A stretch of DNA of 64,000 bases from Telopea speciosissima (taxonomy: Eukaryota; Streptophyta; Magnoliopsida; Proteales; Proteaceae). A program made the translations under genes and the position numbers. Below, piece after piece: positions 38,201 through 49,570 of the stretch. The number at the start of each line of letters is the position of its first letter. Position 1 is the first letter of the stretch. The stretch is from positions 56,600,593-56,664,592 of the forward strand of contig NC_057923.1 in the NCBI RefSeq assembly GCF_018873765.1, written 5' to 3'. Under the pieces are notes generated by a model. It did not search any database. It worked only from the letters and a program-made list of their open reading frames with translations, and was not told the origin of the DNA.

Positions 38201-39176
38201 AATTTCCAAAAGCCTTCAATCTTGATTTGAAAAACCGGTAGCATGGAAGAGAATCTTAAATATGTATAGTTGTACCAAACACCTATTTTCTAATCATAAT
38301 AAATGTTTTTTTAGTGTAAGAAAAAAAAAAAGAATTGCATTAGATTTCCCATGTATTGCCCCAAAATTTGGTTCCAGAATAACTTCGTTTTATTTCTGTT
38401 GTTCAGGGCCATGGGAATAACTGATTTAGGCATTGCAGCAATTGCTTCTGGTTGCTCTAGGCTGGAGATGATTAACATAGCATATTGTAAAGATATAACT
38501 GATCACTCTTTAAGATCATTGTCAAAATGCTCAAGGTTAAATACGCTTGAAATTCGAGGATGCCTTCATATTTCATCATCGGGTCTCTCAGCCATTGCTG
38601 TGGGCTGTAAGCAACTGACCAAGCTAGACATAAAGAAGTGCTACAACATTGATGATTCTGGAATGCTTCCTCTCGCTCACTTCTCCCAAAATCTCAGAGT
38701 GGTATTTCTTCTCGACTCTTTATTTTGATCACCTAGGTTTGGTACTATATGTATAACAATTGACAGTGGTAGTTCATTATTTCTATGCAGATAAACTTGT
38801 CATATTGCTCTGTAACTGATGTGGGCCTGTTAGCATTAGCCAGCATAAGCTGTCTGCAGAGCACGACCATCTTGCACCTGAAGGGTTTGACTGCAAATGG
38901 CTTGGCAGCAGCACTGTTAGCATGTGGTGGGCTAACAAAAGTAAAGCTTCACTCATCCTTCAGACCCTTGCTCCCCCAACCTCTTGTTGAACACATTGAA
39001 GCTCGTGGCTGTGTTTTCCAATGGAGGGACAAACCCTTCCAGGTTAATGCTTGCTTCTCTATCACAGCCCTCCCGCCATATGTAGAAAATTCTAGCTGGT
39101 ACTGATTTAAGCTATGTATGCTTGGCAGTGTGAAGAAGATGCGAGGAGTTGGAAACTGCAGGTAGATGTGGTATGA
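35261..39176 (+). CDS. FBL3: F-box/LRR-repeat protein, FBL3 type, complete in eight exons
   Basis: Exons 35261-35905, 36795-36920, 37226-37330, 37412-37805, 37880-38009, 38407-38701, 38791-39042 and 39129-39176 join in frame to 664 residues, almost exactly the length of Arabidopsis FBL3 (about 665). The F-box lies at about residues 16-50 ([22 protein letters not shown]) and would bind the SKP1 subunit of an SCF ubiquitin ligase. The remainder is a chain of about 18 cysteine-containing leucine-rich repeats, such as [20 protein letters not shown] and [18 protein letters not shown], that should form the substrate-binding solenoid. The C terminus [15 protein letters not shown] is encoded by a tiny last exon that a single-frame scan misses, reading through instead to a false stop at 39105. 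The substrate is not known from sequence. The gene appears intact. Three decayed copies of its 5' end lie 5-7 kb upstream. Confidence 0.96.
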
Positions 39177-39239
39177 GTTTTGACTGAGTAGTGTAGGAAG
39201 GATCGGAGATTCCTAAGTTGGAGTTGGTCCCATGCTGTA

Positions 39240-39415
39240 TATATATTATGGGAAAAATGTTCCCCACGATGCTAGTGTACTATTGCCCTCTCACATGGAT
39301 TTTTCTCTTTATCTTGATCATGTGGACCTCATGTGGATTATACCATTTTCCATACCTCCGTTTATATGGTGTGGGAGACTCCCCCATATTGGTGTTGTGG
39401 GAACCAACTCCCATA
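39240..39415 (+). repeat. Family B repeat in the 3' flank of the FBL3-like gene
   Basis: Shares 'ccctctcacatgga', 'gacctcatgtggat' and 'ggtgttgtgggaacc' with the copies near 16165 and 27305. It begins some 60 bases after the stop codon, so it may be part of the 3' UTR. Confidence 0.5.
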
Positions 39416-39419
39416 TAAA

Positions 39420-40409
39420 GTATCTGTTTGGATTTGTTCTATTTATAATTGCGGACAGCTGGCTTCAGTTTATATGGCTAGGGTGGTCCATTCAGCATCT
39501 GGTTATGTGTCATCTGAATCATCTTGGAATAGATTCTAGGAAGTAGGAAAGTTCTGGTGCTGTTACTTCTTAAATTATTGTTGTAGTTTATTGGAGTAAA
39601 ATTACTCCCCTTAGCTTGTAATCGTGGCCAAATTGAGAAAACAAATGTGAAAATTTATATCATAATTCTAATCTTGTTCCTTATTTACCCAAACTACCTT
39701 TGGAATTCCATTTTTTTTTTTTTTCCATTCTGTTAATAAAGTGAACTTTTATCTCTCCTTGTCTTGGGGTTTTTTTTTTAAATGCTTAGATTTAACCTTC
39801 AATGGTATATATTCACTACCTTTTTCACTTCCCTTTTAAATTTACTTCCTAAATACATAATTAGAATACATATTTAGATGATCTAATTATGTATTATATA
39901 ATTATTAATGTTATATTCTCTTTTTAATGCAAATATTTCATTCTAATGTCTAAGTAGTTGTCCCCAATCCAACTAGGGAATATATTTGATGCATGTGATG
40001 TGGATCGATCAATTTTATTACACATTTCTTATTTATATGTAATAATTTAGTTTAACTGTTGATTAGTCACTAAATTTTAGAAAATATGCACAATATAATT
40101 TAGGTTGTCTATCTGGATGTGAAGATAAAATGTAAGCACAAAAGGGATAATTTGGCATTAATAATTATGCAACATGTAGCAAGGTCATTTCAATACATAC
40201 ATTAGAGGTAGATTTGAAAGTGAACTGAAAAAAAAAAAAGTGAAAATATAACCATTGAATTGATTCAGTCTATGTATTATGATAATTGATGCTTTAAGTA
40301 ATTTCTAATTGGGCGAGAAATTTTGGAGAATGCCCACCACATGATTGAGGGTGTCTCCTTGGATGTTAGAATTAAGAATATGCATTAGAGGTTTGAAGTG
40401 GAAACCAAA
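39420..40409. other. AT-rich spacer
   Basis: No gene or recognisable repeat ends seen. Oligo-T and oligo-A runs are common. Confidence 0.45.
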
Positions 40410-40418
40410 TAATGAAAA

Positions 40419-42036
40419 GAGCAAATTACTCAGACCTCCCCTGAACTATCTGACAATTCAGGGAACCTCCCCTGCCCTTCTGACAACTACTCAAACCTCC
40501 CCTATTTTTTAAAATGGGCTTCACTTAACCCCAGTCCGTTAGTTTTTTAACGCTAGGTAACAGATAAATTTGAAAAACTTAAAAAAATTACAAATAATAA
40601 CTTTTTTACCTATAGAAAGTTACCCTATTGCCCTTACGCTCTTTCCCTTCTTCTTCTTCCTCCTGCAAACCCACTTGCTCCCACCCTTCTGCAACCCCAT
40701 CCACGCAGCTCACAATCCCCACCCTCCTCCACCTGAGAAACAAATTAAACTTCTCTCTCTAACACTTTTTTTCCTTGAAGAGAAGGAGAAGTAAATGCTT
40801 CTTAAAGTATGATGATTATTGGACCAGTTTTTACTGCACAGAACTTCAAATGAACCCACGATCTAGGGCAAATTTGATTTACTTACAGAACAAATCTAGG
40901 GCAACAAACCCACGATCTCATCAAATTGCACTCCCAGATCACTAAAGAAAACCCTAACTCAACTCAAAACCTAGATCACTAACAGACGAAAGCAAAATGA
41001 ACAAACAAAATCATGTTTCCAGATGGAAACACTCAACTCCTCACTTATCACGGAGATCCACTGAGAAAGATACGAATCAAACCAGCTCAAACAAGAATTA
41101 AGAATAATACACCGAACATTTGGCGAGGAAAAAAGTCGATTTTTTTTTCCATCAAACAAACAGATTGGATTTGAAAAGGAAATGGCAGGAGAAGTCTAAA
41201 ACAATAAGGGAACCTCTTGCTCGGACAAAGGCTTCCACTGCATAAGCTGAGAAATCTGCTTATCAATGTGGCTATGGGAGTTCATATTTCATGTCTGGAA
41301 ATTGTGCAAAGTTCTATGTTGATGGGTTTGATGTGAAGCAAAGTGCGGAACTGAAATTGACCAGACCTACCCCAAATGTTCTAAAGATCCTGCAAATCTG
41401 GAATGAACCCTCTTGGATGATCGGCTTCAATTTGGGAAGAATGGAAATTACTAATAATTTATGGTCTGATTTCTGAAACTCTGTTTTGTAGAATTTCGAA
41501 TGGTTAGAATGAATATATTATTCTTCAATGATGTACTGAGCAAAACTTCTTGGCGAGACATCAGATTGAAGGCACAAATTTTGAAAACGTAAGCGCCTTA
41601 TTATCTAGGTTTTCCATGTGGGACTAATGTGATAAAGATGCTGCGGAGGTGGGTTTTGGAGAGAAGAGTGCTGTTGCATCTCATCTGAGTTAAAGGTTTG
41701 CAGGAGGAAAAAGAGTGCTGTGGAAGTGAAACGAGAAGGATGAGGAGGTGGGTTTTGGAGAGAAGAGTGTTATTGCATCTCATCTGGGTTCAAGGTTTGC
41801 AGGAGGAAAAAGAAGAAGAGGAGGAAGAAGAAGAAAAATGGGAAAAGGTGTGTTGTTGTTGTCTTTTGTAAGTAAGGGCATTTTGGTCACATCAGGTTAA
41901 TTATTAACACCGTTAACGGCCTGGGGCTAAGTGAAGCCCAATTTGAAAAGTAAGGGAGGTCTGAGTAGTTGTTAGAAGGGCAGGGGAGGTTCCCTGAATT
42001 GTCAGATAGTTCAGGGGAGGTCTGAGTAATTTGCTC
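40419..42036. mobile_element. Mutator-like element 1 with long TIRs and perfect 9-bp duplication
   Basis: The terminal inverted repeats start GAGCAAATTACTCAGACCTC and can be followed for well over 100 bp (left from 40419; right arm from about 41900 to 42036). The 9-bp direct repeat TAATGAAAA flanks the element exactly at 40410-40418 and 42037-42045, the size expected for Mutator-like transposons. The interior has no transposase. It contains TTC/GAA-rich stretches, a 98-bp tandem duplication near 41646-41815 (gaggtgggttttggagagaa) and a 61-codon frame at 41291 with no recognised domain, so it is non-autonomous and may carry captured host sequence. Confidence 0.9.
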
Positions 42037-42134
42037 TAATGAAAATGTACAATTTGAGGGGTAATCTTGGCATTTTCAAAAGTCAAGGGAGAAGAAAAGG
42101 TTAAAGTTTGCTTCATTGAGGGAATCAGCAATTC

Positions 42135-42312
42135 AGATCCTCTACGGCGCAGCTGCCCTAGCGGCCTTAGCGGTGCAGACACAGCCGTGCACACAATGAC
42201 TGCCTTACCTCTGCCCGAGTGCCTTGCCCGAGTGGGGGTAAGGCGGTCATTGTGCATGCAGCTGTGTCTGCACCGCTAAGGCCACTAGGGCAGCTGTGCC
42301 ATAGTGGATCTG
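42135..42312. mobile_element. GC-rich foldback MITE with about 80-bp arms
   Basis: The arms agctgccctagcggccttag, then cggtgcagacacagc, pair with the right half (gctgtgtctgcaccgctaag, then gccactagggcagct). The outer ends share cagatcc/ggatctg. It lies only 100 bp beyond Mutator-like element 1. Confidence 0.82.
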
Positions 42313-42439
42313 GATCCGGGAATCAGAAGAAGTATTCTCATGGGGTTGGCCCGCCCAAGGAGTGGAGAAGAGTAGAACTCAATACCTCTGCCTCAGGAAG
42401 CATCGTTTGGTTGCGAGGAAAATTAAAGGCTAGCCTCTA

Positions 42440-43740
42440 TCCCCATACTTGTTCTTGTTACTCATGCAGTTCCTTTCTGATTCCAACAAAACTAAGCTTA
42501 GTCTTATAAAGCTCCACCAAGACTGCACTAACCCTATAATCAGGCATCTTTACTTCGTGGATGATCTTCTCGATTTCTTCGGGCTGATGATCTCTTGGTC
42601 CTACAACTCTTGGACTCGTTGAGCACATTTGTTAAACTTTCAAGTCTTTTGCCAGAGCAGTTTGGTTCGGTAATAACTTTTCTTATATTGTTCCCCAAGA
42701 GGAAGAACCAAAGGTATGCTATGGATCAATAGTTGGGAGACCATTCTATGCGGGAACAAGCTTTGAGATAGAGAGACAATGGGGCTATGCTCTTTCCTCC
42801 TTTGGTTTGTTTGGAAAGCAAGACATGATATCTATTATTTAATCAGAAGCACTGGACTCCTATGGAAGTGATCTGTTCTGCACAGAGAGCTCATCGTGAT
42901 TTCTATCAGGCTACTACCTTGCCCCAATTGTCTCCTATTCAAGGTCTGTGCTTCGTATGGGTGGGGAACTCCCCTTGTAACTCTGGCTTTGTCAAGGTGA
43001 ACTACAATGCTGCTTTGGTTTTATTTTTTGGGATCATATAGACTCTGTTTGATTGCAAGGGGAATCAATGGGAAGGGAAGTAAAATTTTCATACATAAAA
43101 AAGAAATTTTTGTAATCATTACCTTATGAGACAATATCACCAACTCCAAATCATTTCATATTTGGTTATTAAATTCCACTTTACTTGCATCCAATTCCCT
43201 TTGGTTTAAAATGTAAAATAAAAATTACATATAATATATATCATTACTAAATATGGTAAGAAATTTAAGTAGTTTATACAATCACTTGGGATAATGATTA
43301 CAAAAGTTTCTTTTTTAAGTATGAAAATTTCACTTTCCTTCCTTTTAATTCCCCTTGCAACCAAACGGCCATTTCTGACCCGATGAATTTTCATAGTCTC
43401 ATTATAGGAGAGGCTATTGCTATGCGCTCAGCTCTCCTTCACGTAATTTTAGATTGCTTGAATAGAGTGATGATTGAATTTGACAACAAGAGTTGATTTC
43501 TCTATTGAGCAATTCTCACAAGATGGCTCCCATTGTCGTCTCCCCTATTGTAGATGATATTAAGCTTCTGTTACCCCTCTTTGTAGAGTGCCTTTTTACT
43601 CATGTTCCTCGAGAGACTAATAATATAGTTGACTCTTTAGCCCAAAAGGCGTTGTCGATAACTTGTAAGAAAGTTTGGCCCAATTTCACTCTATGGCTCC
43701 AAGATTTATGTTGCTTGAATGGCTAATTGTGTGTCTCACA
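42440..43740 (+). mobile_element. L1-type LINE remnant, split by a MITE
   Basis: The reverse transcriptase active-site block HLYFVDDLLDFF (YxDD type) lies near 42545-42580. It is followed near 42950-43020 by the start of an RNase H domain (FVKVNYNAA). The RNase H tail, with HVPRETNNIVDSLAQKA, lies at about 43595-43655. The part in between is broken by the MITE at 43043-43370 and by frameshifts. Ends are not clear. A long-dead copy. Confidence 0.78.
43043..43370. mobile_element. MITE with TIR 'GATTGCAAGGGGAATT', copy 2
   Basis: The left arm gtttgattgcaaggggaatc pairs with the right arm (ggccgtttggttgcaagggg on the other strand), and the whole 328 bp is nearly symmetrical. It has inserted in the L1 remnant, dating it after that element. 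The same family occurs at 16942-17210. Confidence 0.78.
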
Positions 43741-44205
43741 TGGCCATAACTTGGTGGCCAAGAATATCTCAAATTAGAAATTGGATTTAATTAAGGAAAC
43801 CTAATATTGCTAATTAAGGGAATAAAGTCCTAATCTAATTCACACACCTTGATGGGAGGGTTCATTACAGACTTTATAAATAGGACTCTAGGTCTTCTCT
43901 CTGTCTCAAGCATTTCATATCGGCACCATCACTAAGAAATATTGTGGGAGATGAAGAGAGAGAAACCTAAAAGCTCCACTATTCGTTCTTGTTACAGTGA
44001 TTCGAAGACGAACATTATCATGGCTAGTGGGAGTCCAGGAATTGTGATACAACATATGTCGGTGAATAGTATGTGTATCCTCTCTTATGTTTGTGATTCT
44101 TGAATGAATTGACAACAACCTAATGAAATCGTGTGTATGAAGATATTAATCCATAGCCTCAGTCACATATAATCTCCAATAAATTTTCTCTTTACCAAAA
44201 AAAAA

Positions 44206-45860
44206 GGGTTTTTGTCAAATGCCCCCCTAAAAATGTCCATTTGTCCAAATGCCCCCTTTACAATTTTTTTAATTGTAAATTTCCCCCTATTTTTAACAAA
44301 TTGTAGCATTTTGGTCCAGTCCGTTAGTTTGGAACGGTAGACATTGGTTCTAGGAAGTGTAATGACCAAAATGCCCTTATGACAAAAACCAACAAAAAAT
44401 AAAAAATAAAAAATAAAGTGACCAAATTGCCCTCATCTTCCCCAAATGGTTTAGGGTTTGAAACTGAAAATCAAACCCTAAACCATTTGGGGAAGATGAA
44501 CCCTAAAATCAAACCCTATAATCACCCATCAATCCAATCATAATTTCTTCTGCAAATCGAAAAATCGAAGAAAAATGGGATCGAATCCAAACTTTACATC
44601 TACTTTTCGAATGATTTCCAAATGCTTGCTGCAATTGTTTGAGTTTCTGCAGCAAGCATTTGGAAATCAATGTATTGAAAGTCACCGTGTTTGGGACTTG
44701 CAGAAATCATCAATGAAGAAACCAGAATAGCAGAAACCATCAATGAAGAAATCATTACTCAGTGGAAGAAACTAAGAATTTCATTACAAAGGTTTCGATC
44801 TGCAGAGCAACATGCCAACAGCGGCGGCAAGAGCAGAGAACCAGGGGTTGATTTCCAAACAAAGGCAAAGTAACCCATCGACCATAAAGCTCACAACCGA
44901 ACTTGAAACCATCCGTCATGGACTGGTAGATTGGTTAGATTTGTAAGGATTTCTTTTTTGTTTTTCAGCAAGTGAAACCCTAAACTCAACAGGTGAAACG
45001 AGCCTAAATGTAATGGTGTTTCTGGTTGTGAAGCTCTAGTTTACTACTGGTTCAGCTCCAAATAGTTTATTAGTTTGCTTTTCCTGTTATATCCATGCCC
45101 TGCTCTGTTTTACATACTTGTCCAAATCAGCCTAATCACACCCTTCATAGTAGTTGAGATTTCAAAGTTTTCAATCTTATGGTTTGATCTGATTCATACA
45201 TGCTCTCGACCTGAGTTTGAAACGAGCCTAAACCTGTTGGTTATTGAATTTTTCCCTTGATCCTAAGTTCTTTTCCTGTTCGTTCCATATCAGTCCCTTT
45301 CATCTGTGTTCGGAGGGCATTGGAATTCTTCCATCTTCTGCATCAAGGAAGCCACTTCTTCTAACAGGCCATGGTTCCCATAGATGTGAATCAATGTATT
45401 GAAAGTCAGTGTGTTTGGGACTTGCAGAAACTCAAACAATTGCAGCAAGCATTTGGAAATCATTCGAAAAATAGATGTAAAGTTTGGATTCGATCCCATT
45501 TCTCTTCGATTTTTCGATTTGTAGAAGAAATCACGATTGGATTGATGGGTGATTTTAGGGTTTGATTTTAGGGTTCATCTTCCCCAAATGGTTTAGGGTT
45601 TGATTTTCAGTTTCAAACCCTAAACCATTTGGGGAAGATGAGGGCAATTTGGTCATTTTACTTTTTAATTTTTGTTGGTTTTTGTCACAAGGGCAATTTG
45701 ATTATTACACTCCCTAAAACTAACGTCTAACGTCCCAAATTAACGGACTGGACCAAAATGCTACAATTTGTTGAAAATAGGGGAGAGTTTACAATTAGAA
45801 AAATTGTAAGGAGGCATTTGGACAAATGGGCATTTTCAGGGGGCATTTGACAAAAACCCC
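44206..45860. mobile_element. Mutator-like element 2 with about 450-bp TIRs and a captured PPR fragment (Pack-MULE type)
   Basis: The left arm, from 44206 (gggtttttgtcaaatgcccc), and the right arm, ending at 45860 in the inverted copy, match for roughly 450 bp. Each arm contains an inner hairpin, catcttccccaaatggttta and its complement. The flanks are oligo-A on both sides, compatible with a 9-bp duplication of nine A but not proof of one. No transposase frame is present. The interior holds a fragment of a pentatricopeptide gene on the minus strand at about 45295-45420. It is a typical gene-capturing, non-autonomous element. Confidence 0.85.
45295..45420 (-). pseudogene. Captured pentatricopeptide-repeat (PPR) gene fragment
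   Basis: On the minus strand the stretch encodes NTLTFNTLIHIYGNHG followed by LLEEVASLMQKMEEFQCPPN, which is one PPR motif with its 35-residue spacing. It is joined in frame to part of the surrounding transposon arm (a 69-codon frame, 45499-45290) but lacks all further PPR units. It is best seen as a host gene piece picked up by Mutator-like element 2, not a working gene. Confidence 0.75.
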
Positions 45861-45946
45861 AAAAAAAAAAAAAAAAGTTCAGTTGAGACCGTCTTGCTAA
45901 GCGAAGAGCCAAGGTAGGCTGAGTCTAAGGAAATTTGAAGATGTCA

Positions 45947-46101
45947 CCCTAAGGGGTCAGCTCAGTTGGCAATAGACCAACTCCTCAAATAAGAGGTCAT
46001 GAGTTCAAACCACTTTGGGGCCTATCCCCATCCCCTATTTCCCCCCTGCCCCCTTCCTATTATACAAGCTCTTAATCCAAAACAAAAAAAACAAAAAAAA
46101 A
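45947..46101 (+). mobile_element. tRNA-derived SINE with a 17-bp target duplication
   Basis: The head has an A-box-like gtcagctcagttggcaa and a B box, ggtcatgagttcaaacc, as in RNA polymerase III promoters of tRNA origin. A C-rich body follows, and the tail is A-rich (caaaaaaaacaaaaaaaa). A perfect 17-bp direct repeat, GAAATTTGAAGATGTCA, lies at 45930-45946 and 46102-46118. Its sequence differs from the Au family copies in this window, so it belongs to another SINE family. The intact duplication indicates a relatively young copy. Confidence 0.9.
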
Positions 46102-46794
46102 GAAATTTGAAGATGTCAACTTGGCTTACCTCTTTGGACACATTTGGCTCATCATTACTAATAAGGACTCCCTTTGGGTTAGAACTTGGAATGGATCCAT
46201 GTCCAAGTATCTCAAGAAGAGAAACCCTTTGTCTTTTCTCGTGGGCCATGAGGGATATTCTTCAAATTCGAATAGTGGCTATAAAATGTGTGAGACCTCT
46301 AATGGGCCCTGATAACAACCCACTCTGGTTAGTTCCTTAGGCCGGCCCATACATTTTGGCTGCCCAACCCAATATCCTCCTTTCCTACACTTTAGGGATG
46401 GAAAAGTGGGCCCAAATATCCACTTAATGTAGGACAGGAAACGGTATATATGTCGAAAAGTAACTAATTGGGAGTGAGCTAAAAGATTAAAATAGTCAGA
46501 CAGTATATGAGAAATCCGCACAGGAGGATCAGGAAGAGCGCGATTAAGAAGATTGTCACCATCTGATTGTCGCATTCCACTATAATCTTCCTATCACCCT
46601 TAGAGGCGGCAACAACAGAAGGCTTGTCGAATGGCGAGAGCCTCTTAACATATGCATAAGAGAAGCCAACAAAATCTGCAAAAGCTAAGATAAATATCCC
46701 CTCGAAATCTCCAAAAAAAGACTTGGGCTATTGATTGAAGGGCACTCTATTCCTGAAGACTTGGAAGTTTTTAAAAAAAAGGGAACTGTTCTCT

Positions 46795-46970
46795 GTCTGA
46801 AAGAATAGTTCTTGTGTGCACATGGGGGTCAATGGGAGAGCGCACTAGGCATCAAGCGGAGCATTATTTGCTTATTTCATAGGGCTGGGGTAGTCATTTC
46901 GCCATCACCCCCCTCCCCCACCCCCAATGTGTCTTTGTGCAGGGCGCACATTCTTGGACAAAGTTCTTTT
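46795..46970. mobile_element. Foldback MITE, family A, with GTTCTCTGT end
   Basis: Starts ggaactgttctctgtctg. The central part (gtgcacatgggggtcaatgg against ccaatgtgtctttgtgcagg) folds back. The 'gtagtcatttcgcc' centre is shared with copies at 53845 and 61855. Confidence 0.62.
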
Positions 46971-48130
46971 TTTCTAAAACAATTCTTTAGTTTGAGTGTT
47001 TTACACTAGGGGTGGCAAACCTTAAATTGAACCAGTCAATTATTTTAACCCCAACCAAAAAAACGTGAATCAAACCGAACTGATTCCCCATCGGGCTGGG
47101 GATATTGTGATATCGATAAAAAACCGAATCGCACCAGACGGATTGAAAACGGAGCTGAAACCGATAAAAAATCAAAAACCAGTAAAAAAAATTCTATAAT
47201 TTATTTATCTACACTCAAAGTAAATTGAAACCGAATACGACCAAGTCCGGTAACATCAGGTTAAGAGAAAAACGAAATAAACTGAACCAAAACCAAAACT
47301 GGCCAAAACCAAGCTTTCTCTTATTTGGTCAAACCAATTAGCAGCTTTAAACCAGTTCAGCCTGATCGAAATGACCGTTAGACATCCCTAGTTGGGAACT
47401 TGGATTGGATACCAAAATCTGTCCTATTAAAAAAACAAGAAGAAAAATTAAGAAGCCCCTCACCTTCTATATTTTCCCCTTTTTTTTGGGTTTAGGATTC
47501 GTATTTTTAAAATTTAAACGTTTAAAATCCGTATCATCCATTTTTTTTTTTTTTTTTTTGGTCTTTTTTGAAAATTTTGACCATATTTTTTTATCATCAC
47601 ATTCATTCAAGTTATGATCCGCTTAAAACACGTCCATATTAAACACCGTATTTTTTTGTCATTTTTAGGGTTGGGAGTTGGGACTGCATACCAAAATTTG
47701 TCGTATTCAAAAGAAAAAGAAAACTGGAAGAGTTTTCTCGCTACTGACTTACTGATGGGTTTATCTTGGGTTTGAATCATAAAAACTCTCTTCGTTAATT
47801 ATAAAGGTCTAAACACCCGGACTCCATCAATTCCATTGTGGATTGGATCAGAATCTGCTAAGAAGTGGTTGAAATCGGTCATAATTTAAACCTTATTTGG
47901 TATGATTTCTATTTCAATTTTAGGGGATGATTTCTAATTTGAAAATCGCTTGGTTTGATTTTGCATTTTATTTTGATAAAATATAAATAAGGTGGAATAG
48001 AAATTCTGAAATAGCTTAAGAGCAGAATTTCTATTTCATTTTATTTCACTAAGCACATGATTAATTTGATTGCCAAAGTAGTAATTTCATATTAAAAATA
48101 AGGCAAAAAGGTCGCGGTACGTCCTTATGA
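46971..48130. other. Spacer with AACCGAACC-type repeat
   Basis: At about 47025-47390 a degenerate repeat rich in aaccgaac/ccgataaa words appears, similar to sequence at 63840-64000. Two oligo-T runs follow near 47478-47490 and 47541-47560. No gene is seen. Confidence 0.5.
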
Positions 48131-48767
48131 ATTAGTTTGGGGAACGTTCATCTCTCATTACCGTCGATTTCACTATGCAAAATCTAAGCCGTAAAAATGT
48201 CTGAATCTGTTTAGTCTTGCTATCACCGTGACAGTCGGTGAAAATCTCTCCCCGCAGTCCCTGGCCTCTTTCCCAATTGAAGAAACCGAGAGGTTGCGAA
48301 ACTTGCGACTGTGAGCTGCTACCTCTCGGGTTCTTCTGGAGATCATTGAAACCCACATCAGGTAGAATCTTCTCGATTCTTGTTCTTATTCCATTAATCC
48401 CTAACTAGGTTTTCTTCTCATCTCCTCGATCCATCTCTCTCTAATGGCTTCTCCTCCATCGCCGGTGGTGTTTTTCTCTGGTTCTAACGGATAAATCGGA
48501 ATTAGGCGAAGGGGATTTTAGTGAGGGAGAGTCATTTCAGAGTAATCTAAACCTTCTGTATCCCAATGTGGGGATATTGTAATATATATATATATTTTTT
48601 GTGTCTCGTCATGGCTTCCTTATGCTGGTTTTCTCTGGTTGTTATGGCATTTCGTGCTGGAGCTTCTGCATCTAGGTTTCTCAGAATTTGATAAAAGAAT
48701 CACTATATAGGTGGAGAAAGGATTAAAATAAGTGTTTATAGTTTTTACCTTTCTTCATTTCAAAACC

Positions 48768-49184
48768 ATGGGTGAAGCAATGAGAGGTAAACCTAGTGAA
48801 ATCGAGCATCTCTCTCTGCCAATGGCTAGGTACCCGATAGATTTGTTGAAGAGATTCACGTCTGTGAGTAATCGGGCGACCGAAATTGAGGCTAAAACGG
48901 AAGATAGTGAAGGAATCGAACTGAATCTTGGGCTTTCTTTAGGTGATTGCTTTCAGGTAGACCCCAAGGTGAAGAGGCAGCTCATACGTTCATCTTCGGT
49001 CGCTGGGTTAACGACTTTTTTGCGGGAAGATGATGCTGTTACTCCACCACCTGTTGCGCCTTTGCCCAGAACCTATTCATTGCCTACTGAGACAGAAGAA
49101 GAACAGAGGAAACGAAAAGAGTTACAGTGTCTGAGGAGGATGGAGGCAAAGAGGAAGAGCAGAGACATGGATTCAGCGTCATAG
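48768..49184 (+). pseudogene. Truncated Ninja-family / ABI-five-binding-protein (AFP) gene
   Basis: The 138-codon frame carries the first two conserved parts of the Ninja/AFP family in order. An EAR repression motif in GIELNLGLSLGDCF lies at about residues 50-63, where family members recruit TOPLESS co-repressors. The second block, RTYSLPTETEEEQRKRKE followed by LQCLRRMEAKRKS, is diagnostic of the family (about 103-133). The normal protein has about 250-450 residues, and its C-terminal domain, which binds ABI5 or JAZ partners, is absent: the frame stops after MDSAS, and nothing like that domain is seen downstream. A possible 5' UTR intron starts at 48359. The region is therefore a truncated gene or recent pseudogene. 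A short EAR-only protein with repressor-type action cannot be excluded. The ATG at 48768 is chosen because homology begins after it and the upstream part of the frame has no family features. Confidence 0.72.
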
Positions 49185-49383
49185 CAGGGATTTCAAATAA
49201 TGACCTGTTGTTAGGATGACAGTCGGTTTTCGGTTCAACTGAGGAAACACGTTCAACGACTCAGATTGTGCTTGGTGAAATCAATGGTCACCAGGGAAGA
49301 ACGTCCTGCAAATCTATTTCACACGTACGTACCGCGACCACTCACCCTAAAAATAAAACCCCATCTTTCTCATTCTTTTCCTA

Positions 49384-49570
49384 ATGGTCTCACCACCACC
49401 ACCCTGTCATCGCAACCACCAACAAAGTGGTAATTTCATGTTAAAAATAAATCACCACCCTTCTTCTCCTAGTGGTCTCACGGTCTCACCACCACCATGC
49501 CACCACCATCACCCCCACCACCACCATTGCCACGCCATTCACTACCATCACCTTGCAATCGCCACCGCTG
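49384..49570. repeat. CAC/CCA-rich low-complexity sequence
   Basis: Repeated caccaccacc and catcaccccc words give artificial Pro/His-rich frames. It follows the truncated AFP gene and has no coding support. Confidence 0.75.

Noticed and set aside
38785-39105. Stop at 39105 as the end of the F-box/LRR protein
   Set aside because: The frame beyond 39042 is intronic; splicing to 39129 gives a family-like C terminus and the expected length.
45947-46020. Possible tRNA gene (A and B boxes)
   Set aside because: No cloverleaf with paired acceptor stem can be formed, and an A-rich tail and target duplication show it is a SINE.
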